Shown here: positions 43,986 through 53,500 of the stretch, one piece after another
Numbering within the stretch: the stretch's first letter is position 1
Layout of the letters: every line of letters begins with the position of its first letter
From: Billgrantia bachuensis
GTDB taxonomy: Bacteria; Pseudomonadota; Gammaproteobacteria; Pseudomonadales; Halomonadaceae
DNA length: 64,000 nucleotides
Assembly (NCBI RefSeq): GCF_011742165.1
Contig: NZ_JAAQTO010000043.1
Coordinates: 56,430-120,429, forward strand
Direction of reading: 5' to 3'
Position numbers and translations under genes: made by a program
The notes under the pieces: model-generated
The model's input: only the letters and a program-made list of their open reading frames with translations
Told to the model about the DNA's origin: nothing
The model's database searches: none

Positions 43986-44183
43986 CTACGCCGCCTCACT
44001 GGGGTAGCCAGCCTCTTCGATGGCTGCTTTGATCGCCTTGGCAGGCGCGCTGCTTTCAACCTGCACCTGTCGCTGCGCAAGGTCGAAGTCCATGCTGGCG
44101 TCGTTGTCCACGGATTCGATCGCCGCAGAGATCGTCGCGACACAGTGGTTGCAGGTCATGTCAGGCACGTTGAGTTTCAGCAT
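43986..44183 (-). CDS. copZ: Copper chaperone (CopZ-like, heavy-metal-associated domain)
   Basis: This 65-residue single HMA domain begins MLKLNVPDMTCNHCVATISAAIESVD, with the Cu-binding MTCNHC at residues 9-14, and ends AIKAAIEEAGYPSEAA. It would carry Cu(I) to CopA. GAGAG precedes ATG 44183. It is the first gene behind the CueR-type promoter, and copA follows 67 bases later. Confidence 0.9.
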   Translation of the reverse strand: MLKLNVPDMTCNHCVATISAAIESVDNDASMDFDLAQRQVQVESSAPAKAIKAAIEEAGYPSEAA

Positions 44184-44230
44184 GTGGTCTCTCCTGATGG
44201 TGAGAGCGATGATTTGTGCGAGTATTAAGC

Positions 44231-44261
44231 AGCATAAACCTTCCCATTGTTGTAAGGTCAA
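44231..44261 (-). promoter_or_regulatory. CueR-type copper promoter with 19-bp spacer
   Basis: On the minus strand TTGACC (44256-44261) and TATGCT (44231-44236) are separated by exactly 19 bases, as in MerR-family promoters. The spacer carries the inverted repeat ACCTT...AAGGT found in CueR sites. It drives copZ and then copA. The divergent cueR gene starts 68 bases away. Confidence 0.85.
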
Positions 44262-44328
44262 GTGCTGACGCATGCATCCCGACCTTGGGCTGCTCCCTGC
44301 GTCCAAAGCCTCGAACAGGAGGGTTCAG

Positions 44329-44757
44329 ATGAATATCGGACAAGCGGCGAAGGCATCCGGCATCTCGGGAAAGATGATTCGCTACTACGAGAGCATCGGC
44401 CTGATTTCACCGGTCAAGCGAACGGAGTCGGGTTACCGGATCTTCAGCGAGAAGGACGTGCACGCGCTTCGTTTCATCTCCCGGGCCCGAGACCTGGGTT
44501 TCTCGGTGGAACAGATGGGCAACTTGCTCGCCCTGTGGCAGGACCGCCATCGGGCCAGCGCCGACGTCAAGGCCGTCGCCCAGGCGCACATCGGGGAACT
44601 GGACCTCAAGATCAAGAAGTTGCAGGACATGCGCCAGACCCTGGAGCACCTGGTGGATCATTGCCACGGCGACGAGCGCCCGGATTGCCCGATCCTGAGC
44701 GGCCTGGCAGCAGATAACGTCGAAGAAAGCGCCGAGCTCGACGTCGAAACTTCCTAG
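44329..44757 (+). CDS. cueR: Copper-responsive MerR-family regulator CueR
   Basis: This 142-residue activator has the MerR winged helix at the N-terminus (MNIGQAAKASGISGKMIRYYESIGLI...GYRIFSEKDVHALRFISRARDLGFSVEQM), a dimer helix, and the Cu(I)-binding loop CHGDERPDC, with two cysteines seven residues apart as in E. coli CueR. AGGAGG lies six bases upstream of ATG 44329. It is divergent from copZ-copA and should activate the 19-bp-spacer promoter. Confidence 0.93.
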   Translation: MNIGQAAKASGISGKMIRYYESIGLISPVKRTESGYRIFSEKDVHALRFISRARDLGFSVEQMGNLLALWQDRHRASADVKAVAQAHIGELDLKIKKLQDMRQTLEHLVDHCHGDERPDCPILSGLAADNVEESAELDVETS

Positions 44758-44769
44758 CGCACCATCTCG

Positions 44770-45762
44770 TTACAGCGGTTTTGTCGCGATCACCACGGCG
44801 CGCCTTGGCGCCGGGTAGCCTTCGCGGGTCTTGCTCGGGTCGTTCGGGTCGAGGAAGTCGGCCAGCGATTGGAAGGTCATCCAGTCGGTGGAGCGCTGTT
44901 CGTCCAGAGAAGTGGCCGCCTCGTCCACCACCCTCACGTTAATGAGCCCGCAGCGCTCGAGCCACTGGCAGAGTGCTTTCGAAGAAGGCAGGAAGTAGAC
45001 GTTGGGCATGGCGGCGTAGCGCTCGCCGGGTAGCAGTACGGTGGTAGCGTCGCCTTCCACCACCAGGGTCTCCAGTACCAGCTCGCCACCGGGGCGCAGG
45101 GTGTCCTTGAGCTGCAGCAGGTGCTCCAATGGCGAAGGGCGATGGTAGAGCACGCCCATGGAGAACACCGTGTCGAAGAAGGCCAGCTTCTCCGGTACGT
45201 CCTCGATGCCCACCGGCAGGAAGTGGGTGCGTCCGCCGTCGGCGTCTCCGACGAAATGACGCAGCGCCTGGAACTGATAGTAGAAGCGCGGCGAGGGGTC
45301 GATCACCAGTACGAAGGCGGCACCGGCGCCGGCCATGCGCCAGGCGTGGTAGCCGCTGCCGCCGCCGACGTCGAGCACGCGGCGACCGGCAAGCGGTGAT
45401 AGGTGCGGGGCGACCCGTTGCCACTTCCAGTCGGAGCGCCACTCGGTATCGATATGGATGCCGGCGAGCCGGTAGGGGCCCTTACGCCATGGCGCGAGCT
45501 TACGCAGCAAACTCTCGCACTGACGGCGCCGGCTTTCGTCCAGCTCGCAGGCGACCGTCACGGTGTCGCTGCCGAGGCTTACCTCGCGCGCCTCGGGCAG
45601 TGCGGGCAGCTTGGCCACCGCCTTCTCCCAGGCCGGCAGGTCGCCGTAGCGCTTGCGGTCGAGCCCACGAGCCAGCTGTTCGGGCAGCCGGGCGAGCCAG
45701 CTATCCAGCCCCTGGTCGATGAAGGCGCGGTAGAGCGGGCGCTGTTCGACGGGTATCGCCAC
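44770..45762 (-). CDS. cmoB: tRNA U34 carboxymethyltransferase
   Basis: This 330-residue enzyme transfers the carboxymethyl group of carboxy-SAM to ho5U34, giving cmo5U. The signature segments are KLAPWRKGPYRLAGIHIDTEWRSDWKW, the SAM motif VLDVGGGSGYHAWRMAGAGA, FSMGVLYHRPSPLEHL and STDWMTFQSLADFLDP. It begins one base after the cmoA stop on the minus strand, so the pair forms one operon. Confidence 0.95.
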   Translation of the reverse strand: MAIPVEQRPLYRAFIDQGLDSWLARLPEQLARGLDRKRYGDLPAWEKAVAKLPALPEAREVSLGSDTVTVACELDESRRRQCESLLRKLAPWRKGPYRLAGIHIDTEWRSDWKWQRVAPHLSPLAGRRVLDVGGGSGYHAWRMAGAGAAFVLVIDPSPRFYYQFQALRHFVGDADGGRTHFLPVGIEDVPEKLAFFDTVFSMGVLYHRPSPLEHLLQLKDTLRPGGELVLETLVVEGDATTVLLPGERYAAMPNVYFLPSSKALCQWLERCGLINVRVVDEAATSLDEQRSTDWMTFQSLADFLDPNDPSKTREGYPAPRRAVVIATKPL

Positions 45763-45763
45763 C

Positions 45764-46507
45764 TCAGGCCTCCTTGAACGCGATCAGCGAGGCGAAGTTG
45801 AGGTACTGGAACCAGGTCAGCGAACGCGGGAAGCCGGCCCGAGCCAGGCGCGCGTGGTGTGCCTCGAGAGTGTCCGGCACCAGCACGTTCTCCAGCGCCG
45901 TGCGCTTCTGGCTGATCTCCAGCTCGCTGTAGCCGTTGGCGCGCTTGAAGTCGTGGTAACGCTCCACCCGCCAGGCGTTGTCGCGCTCATCGGGGTCGAT
46001 CATTTTCTCGGAGAGTATCAACACACCGCCCGGCTCCAGCGCGGCGTAGAGTCGTGCCAGCAGGGACTCACGGTCCTCTGGCGGCAGGAACTGCAGGGTG
46101 AAGTTGAGGATCACCATGCCCGAAGGCTGGTAATCGAGGGTACGTATGTCGCCTTCGATGACCTCGATGGGGTGCTTAGGGCACTCGGCGGCGAGGGTTT
46201 CACGGGCGCGGGCGACCATGGCCGGAGAGATGTCCACTGCAGTGAGGCGGAAGGCATCCGCAGGCAACTGGCCGGCCAGCGCCAGGCTGGCGGCGCCCAG
46301 CGAGCAGCCCAGGTCGTAGACATGGGCGCCGTGGCGCAGGTGGCGCCCGGCGATCAGTCCCAGCATGCCCAGTATCTGGCCATAGCCCGGTACCGAGCGG
46401 CGGATCATGTCGGGGAAGCAGGCCACCACCCGTTCGTCGAAGGAGAAGCGCGCAACCCGGTCCAGGGGTGTGGAAAAGATCGCGTCGCGATAAGATGCGT
46501 CACTCAT
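45764..46507 (-). CDS. cmoA: Carboxy-SAM synthase
   Basis: This 247-residue enzyme makes carboxy-S-adenosyl-methionine from SAM and prephenate for CmoB. Characteristic parts are [27 protein letters not shown], the motif [31 protein letters not shown] and [12 protein letters not shown], followed by [19 protein letters not shown] 46507 is chosen over TTG 46513. It is divergent from pgi. Confidence 0.94.
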   Translation of the reverse strand: MSDASYRDAIFSTPLDRVARFSFDERVVACFPDMIRRSVPGYGQILGMLGLIAGRHLRHGAHVYDLGCSLGAASLALAGQLPADAFRLTAVDISPAMVARARETLAAECPKHPIEVIEGDIRTLDYQPSGMVILNFTLQFLPPEDRESLLARLYAALEPGGVLILSEKMIDPDERDNAWRVERYHDFKRANGYSELEISQKRTALENVLVPDTLEAHHARLARAGFPRSLTWFQYLNFASLIAFKEA

Positions 46508-46745
46508 GAGCAAGCCGGTTACGTGGAACAGGCCAGCATTCTACGCCTGCCGCCGTCCGGCTGCACGGGTAGCGCGCCGTGTCGCCAGCGGGACACAAAG
46601 AGCCGGCATGCATGCGAGACCCCGATGCGTACGCACTGTGGATTTACAGGCGGATACAAGGCTAGCCTGTGAGCGAAGGATTTCGCCTGTCTTACGCTAG
46701 CCGTCAACGACGCGGTTGCTCCGCAATACGTCAAGGAGGATTGCT

Positions 46746-48419
46746 ATGAACCACGCCCCAATCGACCAGACTGGCGCCTGGCAGCGGCTGATGGAACACG
46801 CCGAGGAGATGCGCACCACCCATTTGCGCGAGCTGTTCGTCGACCAGGCGCGAGGTCACGCCTTCACGCAGCAGGCGGCGGGGCTGACCCTCGACCTGTC
46901 GAAGCAGCGCTGGAGCGACACGACGCTTGCGTTGCTGCTGGACCTGGCACGTGAAGCCGGGGTGCCGGAAGGGATTCAGGCACTGCTGGCCGGCAAACGG
47001 GTCAACGTCAGCGAGGATCGCCCAGCGTTGCATACGGCGCTGCGCCTGCCCGCCGAGGCTTCGCTGGTCGTCGATGGCGAGGACGTGGTACCCGGCGTGC
47101 ATGCCACGCTCGATCGCATGGCCACCATGGTTGCGCGCCTGCACGCCCGGCAGTGGCGCGGCGCCACCGGTCGACCGATTCACGACGTGGTCAACCTTGG
47201 TGTGGGTGGCTCCGATCTCGGCCCGCTGATGGTGACCCACGCGTTGGCCGACTATCGGCCTGCCGACGCTCATCACGTAGAAGTGCACTTCGCCTCTACC
47301 ATGGACGGCTCGCAGCTCGCCGACTACCTCAACCGCTTCAATCCCGAGACCACGCTGTTCGTGATCTCGTCGAAATCGTTCACCACCATCGATACCCTGT
47401 CGAATGCGCGTACCGCCCGCGACTGGCTGTTGGCGCGGCTGGTGAACGACGGCATCCAGGGGGTGGACGAGGAAATGGTGATGCGCCAACACTTCGTCGG
47501 CGTCTCGGCCAAGCCCGAGAAGATGAGCGAGTGGGGCATCGCCGAGGCCAACCAGCTGCTGTTCTGGGAGTGGGTCGGCGGCCGTTACTCGCTATGGGGA
47601 GCCATCGGGTTGCCCATTGCCCTGGTGATCGGCATGGCCAACTTTCGCGAGCTGCTGGCCGGCGCCCATGCCATGGACGAGCATTTCGCCAAGGCGCCTC
47701 TTGACGACAACCTGCCGGTGCTGCTGGCGCTGGCAGGCATCTGGAACGTCAACTTCCTCGACATCCGCGCCCATTCGATTTTGCCTTATGATGGCCGCCT
47801 GGAGCACTTCGCCGCCTACCTCGAGCAGCTCGAGATGGAGTCCAACGGCAAGTCGGCCACCCACGACGGCCGCCAGGTGGGCTACTCGACCTGTCCGGTG
47901 CTGTGGGGCCAGCTTGGTCCCAATGCCCAACACGCCTTCTACCAACTGCTGCATCAGGGCACCCAGCCGGTGGTGTGCGACTTCATCGCTCCGCTGACGC
48001 GTTACGACGACGTCGAGGATACGGCGACCCGCAAGCACTTGATGGCTCAGCACCGCCTGACTCTGGCCAACTGCTTCGCCCAGTCGCGCCTGTTGATGCT
48101 CGGCGACGACGCCATCGACGAACCGGGCGAGCGGCCCGGCCACAAGCGCTATCGCGGCAACCAGCCCTCCACCACGCTGTTGCTCGATCGCCTGACGCCG
48201 GCCACTCTGGGGGCGCTGATCGCGCTCTACGAGCACAAGGTATTCGTTCAGGCTGCCATCTGGGGCATCAACCCCTTCGACCAGTGGGGCGTCGAGCTGG
48301 GCAAGCAGATCGCCGGCGAGACCGAACGCATCCTGGCCGATCATCACGGTCATGAGAACATGGATGCTTCCACCCGGGCCCTGCTCGAAGCGGTCTGGCA
48401 TGCCGAGCGGGGAGCGTGA
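46746..48419 (+). CDS. pgi: Glucose-6-phosphate isomerase
   Basis: This 557-residue glycolytic enzyme interconverts glucose-6-phosphate and fructose-6-phosphate. The family signatures are VVNLGVGGSDLGPLMV, the phosphate-binding VISSKSFTTIDTLSNA, the active-site WVGGRYSLWGAIGLP and the C-terminal KVFVQAAIWGINPFDQWGVELGK. AAGGAGG lies about eight bases upstream of ATG 46746. It is alone on the plus strand before yqiA. Confidence 0.96.
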   Translation: MNHAPIDQTGAWQRLMEHAEEMRTTHLRELFVDQARGHAFTQQAAGLTLDLSKQRWSDTTLALLLDLAREAGVPEGIQALLAGKRVNVSEDRPALHTALRLPAEASLVVDGEDVVPGVHATLDRMATMVARLHARQWRGATGRPIHDVVNLGVGGSDLGPLMVTHALADYRPADAHHVEVHFASTMDGSQLADYLNRFNPETTLFVISSKSFTTIDTLSNARTARDWLLARLVNDGIQGVDEEMVMRQHFVGVSAKPEKMSEWGIAEANQLLFWEWVGGRYSLWGAIGLPIALVIGMANFRELLAGAHAMDEHFAKAPLDDNLPVLLALAGIWNVNFLDIRAHSILPYDGRLEHFAAYLEQLEMESNGKSATHDGRQVGYSTCPVLWGQLGPNAQHAFYQLLHQGTQPVVCDFIAPLTRYDDVEDTATRKHLMAQHRLTLANCFAQSRLLMLGDDAIDEPGERPGHKRYRGNQPSTTLLLDRLTPATLGALIALYEHKVFVQAAIWGINPFDQWGVELGKQIAGETERILADHHGHENMDASTRALLEAVWHAERGA

Positions 48420-48471
48420 GCGTTGAAGCAGATAAAGGGGAAGGGCTGGTAATGTATACAGTGGGTTCGGT

Positions 48472-49104
48472 ATGCTGAATGCGCCCTGGGCGCCGCTGCC
48501 GGCCAGCGGCGTGCTTTACCTGCACGGCTTCAACAGCGGCTACGGCTCGCCCAAGGCGGTGCTGATGCGGGCCGCCTGTGCCGCGCTGGCGTTACCCTGC
48601 GAGACGCCGCAGCTGCCGCATCGCCCTGCCGCGGCCCTGCAGCTGGCCGATGCACTGTTGAAGGAGTTGGGCCCTAATCCGCTGCTGGTCGGCAGCTCCA
48701 TGGGCGGTTTCCTGGTCACCTGCCTGGCCGAGCGTCACGACCTGTTGGCCGCGCTGGTCAACCCGGCAGTACGGCCGGCGCGGCTGGTGTCGGAGTGGGT
48801 CGGCGAGACCTTCGTCAATGAGCATACCGGCGAGCGCTTCGTCATCGAGACGGCGCATGGTGAGGAGCTGGCCGCGTTGACGCCGCAGCGTGTCTCCCCC
48901 GAGCGCTACCTGCTGCTGCTGGGGACTGCCGACGAGACGCTTGACCCGACGGATGCCTTCGCGCTTTATCGTGGCGCCAGGACACTTCTGCACCCCGGAG
49001 GGGATCACGTGTTCAGCATGCTGGAGACGTACCTGCCGGCAATACTGGCGCACGGCGGGCATCGTCTGGCGCCGGAGCGCGTGAAGGCCGCGGCGTCGGG
49101 GTGA
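48472..49104 (+). CDS. YqiA-like esterase (alpha/beta hydrolase)
   Basis: This 210-residue alpha/beta hydrolase of the UPF0227/YqiA family has LYLHGFNSGYGSPKAVLM at the oxyanion side. The nucleophile serine lies in VGSSMGGFLVTCLA, the acid in LLGTADETLD, and the histidine in HPGGDHVFS. It is upstream of parE as in E. coli, where yqiA lies between cpdA and parE. It probably hydrolyses short acyl esters; the natural substrate is unknown. Confidence 0.85.
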   Translation: MLNAPWAPLPASGVLYLHGFNSGYGSPKAVLMRAACAALALPCETPQLPHRPAAALQLADALLKELGPNPLLVGSSMGGFLVTCLAERHDLLAALVNPAVRPARLVSEWVGETFVNEHTGERFVIETAHGEELAALTPQRVSPERYLLLLGTADETLDPTDAFALYRGARTLLHPGGDHVFSMLETYLPAILAHGGHRLAPERVKAAASG

Positions 49105-49188
49105 GCCCGACGGTAGGGGACGGGCGTCAGGGAAGGAGCGGAATCCTGCTGGGAGCGCAATCGAATTCGTAATGGCTTTGGGACACGC

Positions 49189-51069
49189 ATGACACAGTAC
49201 AGTGCCAGCTCAATCGAAGTTCTCTCCGGTCTCGACCCGGTGCGCAAGCGCCCCGGCATGTACACCGACACCACACGGCCCAACCATCTGGCCCAGGAGG
49301 TCATCGACAACAGCGTCGATGAGGCGCTGGCCGGCCATGCCCGCGAAGTCACCGTGCGCTTGCTCGAGGATGGGGGCATCGAGGTCTCCGACGACGGTCG
49401 CGGTATGCCGATCGACATTCACCCCGAGCACGGTGTCTCCGGGATCGAACTGATCCTCACCCGGCTCCACGCCGGCGGCAAGTTCTCCCAGTCCAGCTAT
49501 CGCTTCTCCGGTGGCTTGCATGGCGTCGGCGTGTCGGTAGTGAACGCCCTGTCGCGGCGCCTGGAAGTGGAGGTGATGCGCGACGGCGCTCGCCACGGCA
49601 TGGCCTTCGAGCATGGCGACAAGGTATCGGAGCTGGCCGAGATCGGCAGCGTGGCCAAACGCACCACCGGTACCCTGGTGCGCTTCTGGCCCGACGAGTC
49701 CTACTTCGACAGTCCCAGGCTGGCCATGGGGCGGCTCAAGCACCTGCTGCGGGCCAAGGCGGTGCTGTGTCCCGGGCTCAAGGTCACCTTGGTCGAAACC
49801 GACGGCGCCGAGAGCGTCTGGCAGTACGAGGACGGCCTGCGCGACTACCTGGCCCAGGCCACCGACGGCTTCGAGGTGCTGCCGGCCTCGCCGCTGATAG
49901 GCCACTTCGCCGACGACGAGCAGGCGGTGGACTGGGCGGTGCAGTGGCTCCCCGAGGGCGGTGAAACGCTGATGGAGAGCTACGTCAACCTGATCCCCAC
50001 GACCCAGGGCGGCACCCACGTCAACGGGCTGCGCTCGGGCCTGCTCGAGGCCCTGCGTGAGTTCTGCGAATACCGCAACCTACTGCCGCGGGGCGTCAAG
50101 CTCACCGCCGAGGACCTGTGGGAACGCGTCGCCTACGTGCTCTCGGTGAAGATGCTCGACCCCCAGTTCGCCGGCCAGACCAAGGAGCGGCTCTCGTCGC
50201 GCACTGTGGCGGCCTTCGTCTCCAGCGTGGTGAAGGATGCCTTCTCGCTGTGGCTGAACCATCACGTCGACCAGGCCGAGACGCTGGCCGAGCTGGTCAT
50301 CAGTGCTGCCCAGCGGCGCCAGAAGAGCGCCAAGAAGGTGGCGCGCAAGAAGGTTACCGCCGGCCCCGCGCTGCCCGGCAAGCTGGCCGATTGCTCCGGC
50401 CAGGACCCGGCCCAGGGGGAGCTGTTCCTGGTGGAGGGCGATTCCGCCGGTGGCAGCGCCAAGCAGGCGCGCAACCGCGAGACCCAGGCGATCCTGCCGC
50501 TACGCGGCAAGATCCTCAACACCTGGGAGGTCGATAGCCACGACATCTATGGCTCCCAGGAGGTCCACGACATCGCCGTGGCGGTGGGCATGGATCCGGG
50601 CAGCGACGACCTCGGCCAGCTGCGCTACCACAAGATCTGCATTCTCGCCGACGCCGACTCCGACGGCCTGCACATCGCCACGCTGCTGTGCGCGCTGTTC
50701 GTGCGCCACTTCCCCGCGCTGGTCGATGCCGGCCACGTCTACGTCGCCATGCCACCGCTCTACCGCATCGATCTGGGCAAGGAAGTGCACTACGCCCTGG
50801 ACGAGAGCGAGAAGGCGGCGATTTTGCGTCGCCTAGAGGGCAAGCGCGGCACGCCCAACGTGCAGCGCTTCAAGGGCCTCGGCGAGATGAGCCCGCTGCA
50901 GCTGCGCGAGACCACCATGGCGGTGGAGACCCGGCGTCTGGTGCAGCTCACCCGCGAGGGCGGTGACGGCACCATGGAGATGATGGACATGCTGCTGGCC
51001 AAGAAGCGCGCGTCGGACCGCAAGAGCTGGCTCGAAGATTACGGCAACCTGGCGGATATCGAGGTGTAA
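49189..51069 (+). CDS. parE: DNA topoisomerase IV subunit B
   Basis: This 626-residue ATPase subunit of topoisomerase IV decatenates replicated chromosomes together with ParC. The GHKL ATP site is seen in VIDNSVDEALAGH, VSDDGRGMPID and YRFSGGLHGVGVSVVNALS. The transducer region holds QTKERLSSR. The TOPRIM domain has LVEGDSAGGSAKQARNRETQAILPLRGKILN and ILADADSDGLHI. The C-terminal YKGLGEM-like FKGLGEMSPLQL is intact. It is followed after 178 bases by parC. Confidence 0.96.
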   Translation: MTQYSASSIEVLSGLDPVRKRPGMYTDTTRPNHLAQEVIDNSVDEALAGHAREVTVRLLEDGGIEVSDDGRGMPIDIHPEHGVSGIELILTRLHAGGKFSQSSYRFSGGLHGVGVSVVNALSRRLEVEVMRDGARHGMAFEHGDKVSELAEIGSVAKRTTGTLVRFWPDESYFDSPRLAMGRLKHLLRAKAVLCPGLKVTLVETDGAESVWQYEDGLRDYLAQATDGFEVLPASPLIGHFADDEQAVDWAVQWLPEGGETLMESYVNLIPTTQGGTHVNGLRSGLLEALREFCEYRNLLPRGVKLTAEDLWERVAYVLSVKMLDPQFAGQTKERLSSRTVAAFVSSVVKDAFSLWLNHHVDQAETLAELVISAAQRRQKSAKKVARKKVTAGPALPGKLADCSGQDPAQGELFLVEGDSAGGSAKQARNRETQAILPLRGKILNTWEVDSHDIYGSQEVHDIAVAVGMDPGSDDLGQLRYHKICILADADSDGLHIATLLCALFVRHFPALVDAGHVYVAMPPLYRIDLGKEVHYALDESEKAAILRRLEGKRGTPNVQRFKGLGEMSPLQLRETTMAVETRRLVQLTREGGDGTMEMMDMLLAKKRASDRKSWLEDYGNLADIEV

Positions 51070-51132
51070 GAGGGAAGAGGGGAAGACAGCATGTGCCGTC
51101 CCTACGTAGGTCATGGGTGTTCTTCTTTCTCC

Positions 51133-51154
51133 CAGGCGCGAAGCGCCGATCTTC
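51133..51154. repeat. GGCGCGAAGCGCC palindrome between parE and parC
   Basis: The 13-bp palindrome GGCGCGAAGCGCC (51136-51148) and its flanks match 2781-2802 in 21 of 22 positions. It is a short interspersed intergenic motif seen twice in this window. Confidence 0.7.
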
Positions 51155-51247
51155 CTTCTTGCAGCGGCGCAGCCGCATCTTGTTTGATACGTTTCGTGCG
51201 GGCACGGCCCGCGATTTTTCCATGATGGCAGATAGGGCGCTAACCCC

Positions 51248-53500
51248 ATGACCATGGATATCCAGGTGGCGGAGGGCGACGTCGAACGTCTCTCGCTGCG
51301 CGAATACACCGAGAAGGCGTATCTCGACTACTCGATGTACGTCATCCTCGACCGGGCGCTGCCGCACATCGGCGACGGCATGAAGCCGGTGCAGCGGCGC
51401 ATCGTCTACGCCATGCGCGAGCTGGCGCTGAACGCCAGCGCCAAGTACAAGAAGTCGGCGCGTACCGTCGGCGACGTGCTGGGCAAGTTTCACCCTCATG
51501 GCGACAGCGCCTGCTACGAGGCGATGGTGCTGATGGCTCAGCCGTTCAGCTACCGCTACCCGCTGGTGGACGGCCAGGGCAACTGGGGCAGCCCCGACGA
51601 TCCCAAGTCGTTCGCGGCGATGCGCTACACCGAATCGCGGCTGTCGAAGTTTGCCGAGGTGCTGCTCGCCGAGCTGGGCCAGGGCACCGTCGACTGGACC
51701 CCCAACTTCGACGGCACCATGAACGAGCCGGTGGTCTTGCCGGCGCGCCTGCCCCATGTGCTGCTCAATGGCGGTACCGGCATCGCCGTGGGCATGGCTA
51801 CCGACATTCCGCCGCACAATGTGCACGAAGTGGTCGAGGCCACCTGCCACCTGCTGCGCCATCCAGACGCCACCACCGCCGACCTGGTTCAGCACCTGCC
51901 GGCGCCGGACTTCCCCACCGCGGCGGAGATCATCACCTCCCGCGACGACCTGCAGAAGCTCTACGAGAGCGGCCGCGGCTCGGTCAAGCTGCGTGCCCGC
52001 TATACCATGGAGGAGGGCAAGGTGGTGGTCACCGCGCTGCCCTACCAGGTCAGCGGGTCCAAGGTGCTCGAGCAGATCGCCGCCCAGATGCAGGCCAAGA
52101 AGCTGCCCATGGTGGACGATCTGCGCGACGAATCGACCCATGAGGAGCCGACCCGGCTGGTGATCGAGCCACGCTCCAATCGCGTCGACATCGAGGCCAT
52201 GATGGCGCACCTGTTCGCCACCACCGATCTCGAGAAGAACATACGCGTCAACCTCAATGTGATCGGCCTCGACGGCCGCCCGCGGGTGATGCCGCTGCCG
52301 GACATGCTCGGCGAATGGCTCAGCTTCCGGCGCAAGACGGTACGTCGGCGCCTCGAGCATCGCCTGGGCAAGGTCGAGGACCGCCTGCATATTCTCGAGG
52401 GCCTGCTGGTCGCTTACCTCAACATCGACGAAGTGATTCGCATCATTCGCGAGGAGGATGAGCCCAAGAGTGCCTTGATGGAAGCCTTCGGCCTGTCCGA
52501 TCGCCAGGCCGAAGCGATCCTCGAGCTGCGCCTGCGCCATTTGGCCAAGCTCGAGGAGATGAAGATCCGCGGCGAGCAGGACGCGCTGGAAGCCGAACGC
52601 AAGCGCTTGAAGGCGCTGCTCGGCAGCGAGGCCAAGCTCACCGACCTGATCGAGGAGGAGCTGCGCGAGGCAGCCCGCGAGCACGGCGATGAGCGCCGCT
52701 CGCCGATCGTCGAGCGCGAGGAGGCCAAGGCACTCTCCGAGGTCGAGCTGATGGGCGCCGATCCCATCACCGTGGTGCTCTCCGAGAAGGGCTGGATTCG
52801 TGCCGCCAAGGGCCACGATATCGACCCGGAAGGGCTCTCCTACAAGTCCGGCGACCGCTTCGCTCTGGCCGCCCGCGGCAAGACCAACCAGCCGCTGGTG
52901 CTGCTCGACGACACTGGCCGCACCTACACCTTGGCCGCTCACAACCTGCCCAGTGCCCGCAGCCAGGGCGAGCCGGTGACCGGCCGGGTCAACGTGGTCG
53001 CCGGCGCCCACATGGCCGGACTGATGCTGGCGCCGCCCGAGACCCGCTATCTGCTCGCCAGCGATGGCGGCTACGGTTTCGTGGCGAAGCTGGAGGAGCT
53101 GATCGGCAAGAACAAGTCGGGCAAGGCGGTGCTCTCGGTACCCAAGGGTTGCCGTGTCATGGCTCCGGTTCGCGTGCCGGAGGGCGAGGATCTGTGGGTG
53201 GCGGCCGTTTCCAACGAAGGGCGGTTGCTGGTCTTCCCGTTGGAGCAGTTGCCGGAGATGGCCAAGGGCAAGGGCAACAAGATGATCGACATTCCCGGTG
53301 CCCGGGCGGCCCGGCGTGAGGAGCTGATGCGCGACTATGTCATCCTGCCCACCGGAGCGGCGCTGGTGGTACATTCCGGCAAACGCCACGTGACCCTCAA
53401 GGATGCCGATCTGGATTATTATCGCGGCGAACGCGGCCGCCGCGGCAGCAAGCTGCCCCGCGGCCTGCAGAAGGTCGATAGACTTGAGACGGACCTATGA
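51248..53500 (+). CDS. parC: DNA topoisomerase IV subunit A
   Basis: This 750-residue DNA-cleaving subunit of topoisomerase IV has [48 protein letters not shown]. That region carries the unmutated Ser (residue 87) and Glu of the quinolone-resistance region. The catalytic Tyr is in [13 protein letters not shown]. The coiled-coil gate and the C-terminal beta-pinwheel ([19 protein letters not shown]..., [28 protein letters not shown]) follow. The end overlaps serB by four bases. Confidence 0.96.
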   Translation: MTMDIQVAEGDVERLSLREYTEKAYLDYSMYVILDRALPHIGDGMKPVQRRIVYAMRELALNASAKYKKSARTVGDVLGKFHPHGDSACYEAMVLMAQPFSYRYPLVDGQGNWGSPDDPKSFAAMRYTESRLSKFAEVLLAELGQGTVDWTPNFDGTMNEPVVLPARLPHVLLNGGTGIAVGMATDIPPHNVHEVVEATCHLLRHPDATTADLVQHLPAPDFPTAAEIITSRDDLQKLYESGRGSVKLRARYTMEEGKVVVTALPYQVSGSKVLEQIAAQMQAKKLPMVDDLRDESTHEEPTRLVIEPRSNRVDIEAMMAHLFATTDLEKNIRVNLNVIGLDGRPRVMPLPDMLGEWLSFRRKTVRRRLEHRLGKVEDRLHILEGLLVAYLNIDEVIRIIREEDEPKSALMEAFGLSDRQAEAILELRLRHLAKLEEMKIRGEQDALEAERKRLKALLGSEAKLTDLIEEELREAAREHGDERRSPIVEREEAKALSEVELMGADPITVVLSEKGWIRAAKGHDIDPEGLSYKSGDRFALAARGKTNQPLVLLDDTGRTYTLAAHNLPSARSQGEPVTGRVNVVAGAHMAGLMLAPPETRYLLASDGGYGFVAKLEELIGKNKSGKAVLSVPKGCRVMAPVRVPEGEDLWVAAVSNEGRLLVFPLEQLPEMAKGKGNKMIDIPGARAARREELMRDYVILPTGAALVVHSGKRHVTLKDADLDYYRGERGRRGSKLPRGLQKVDRLETDL

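Noticed and set aside
50948..53389. 813-residue leftward frame across parE/parC
   Set aside because: Antisense shadow of parC in a GC-rich genome; no motifs, and parC is unmistakable.
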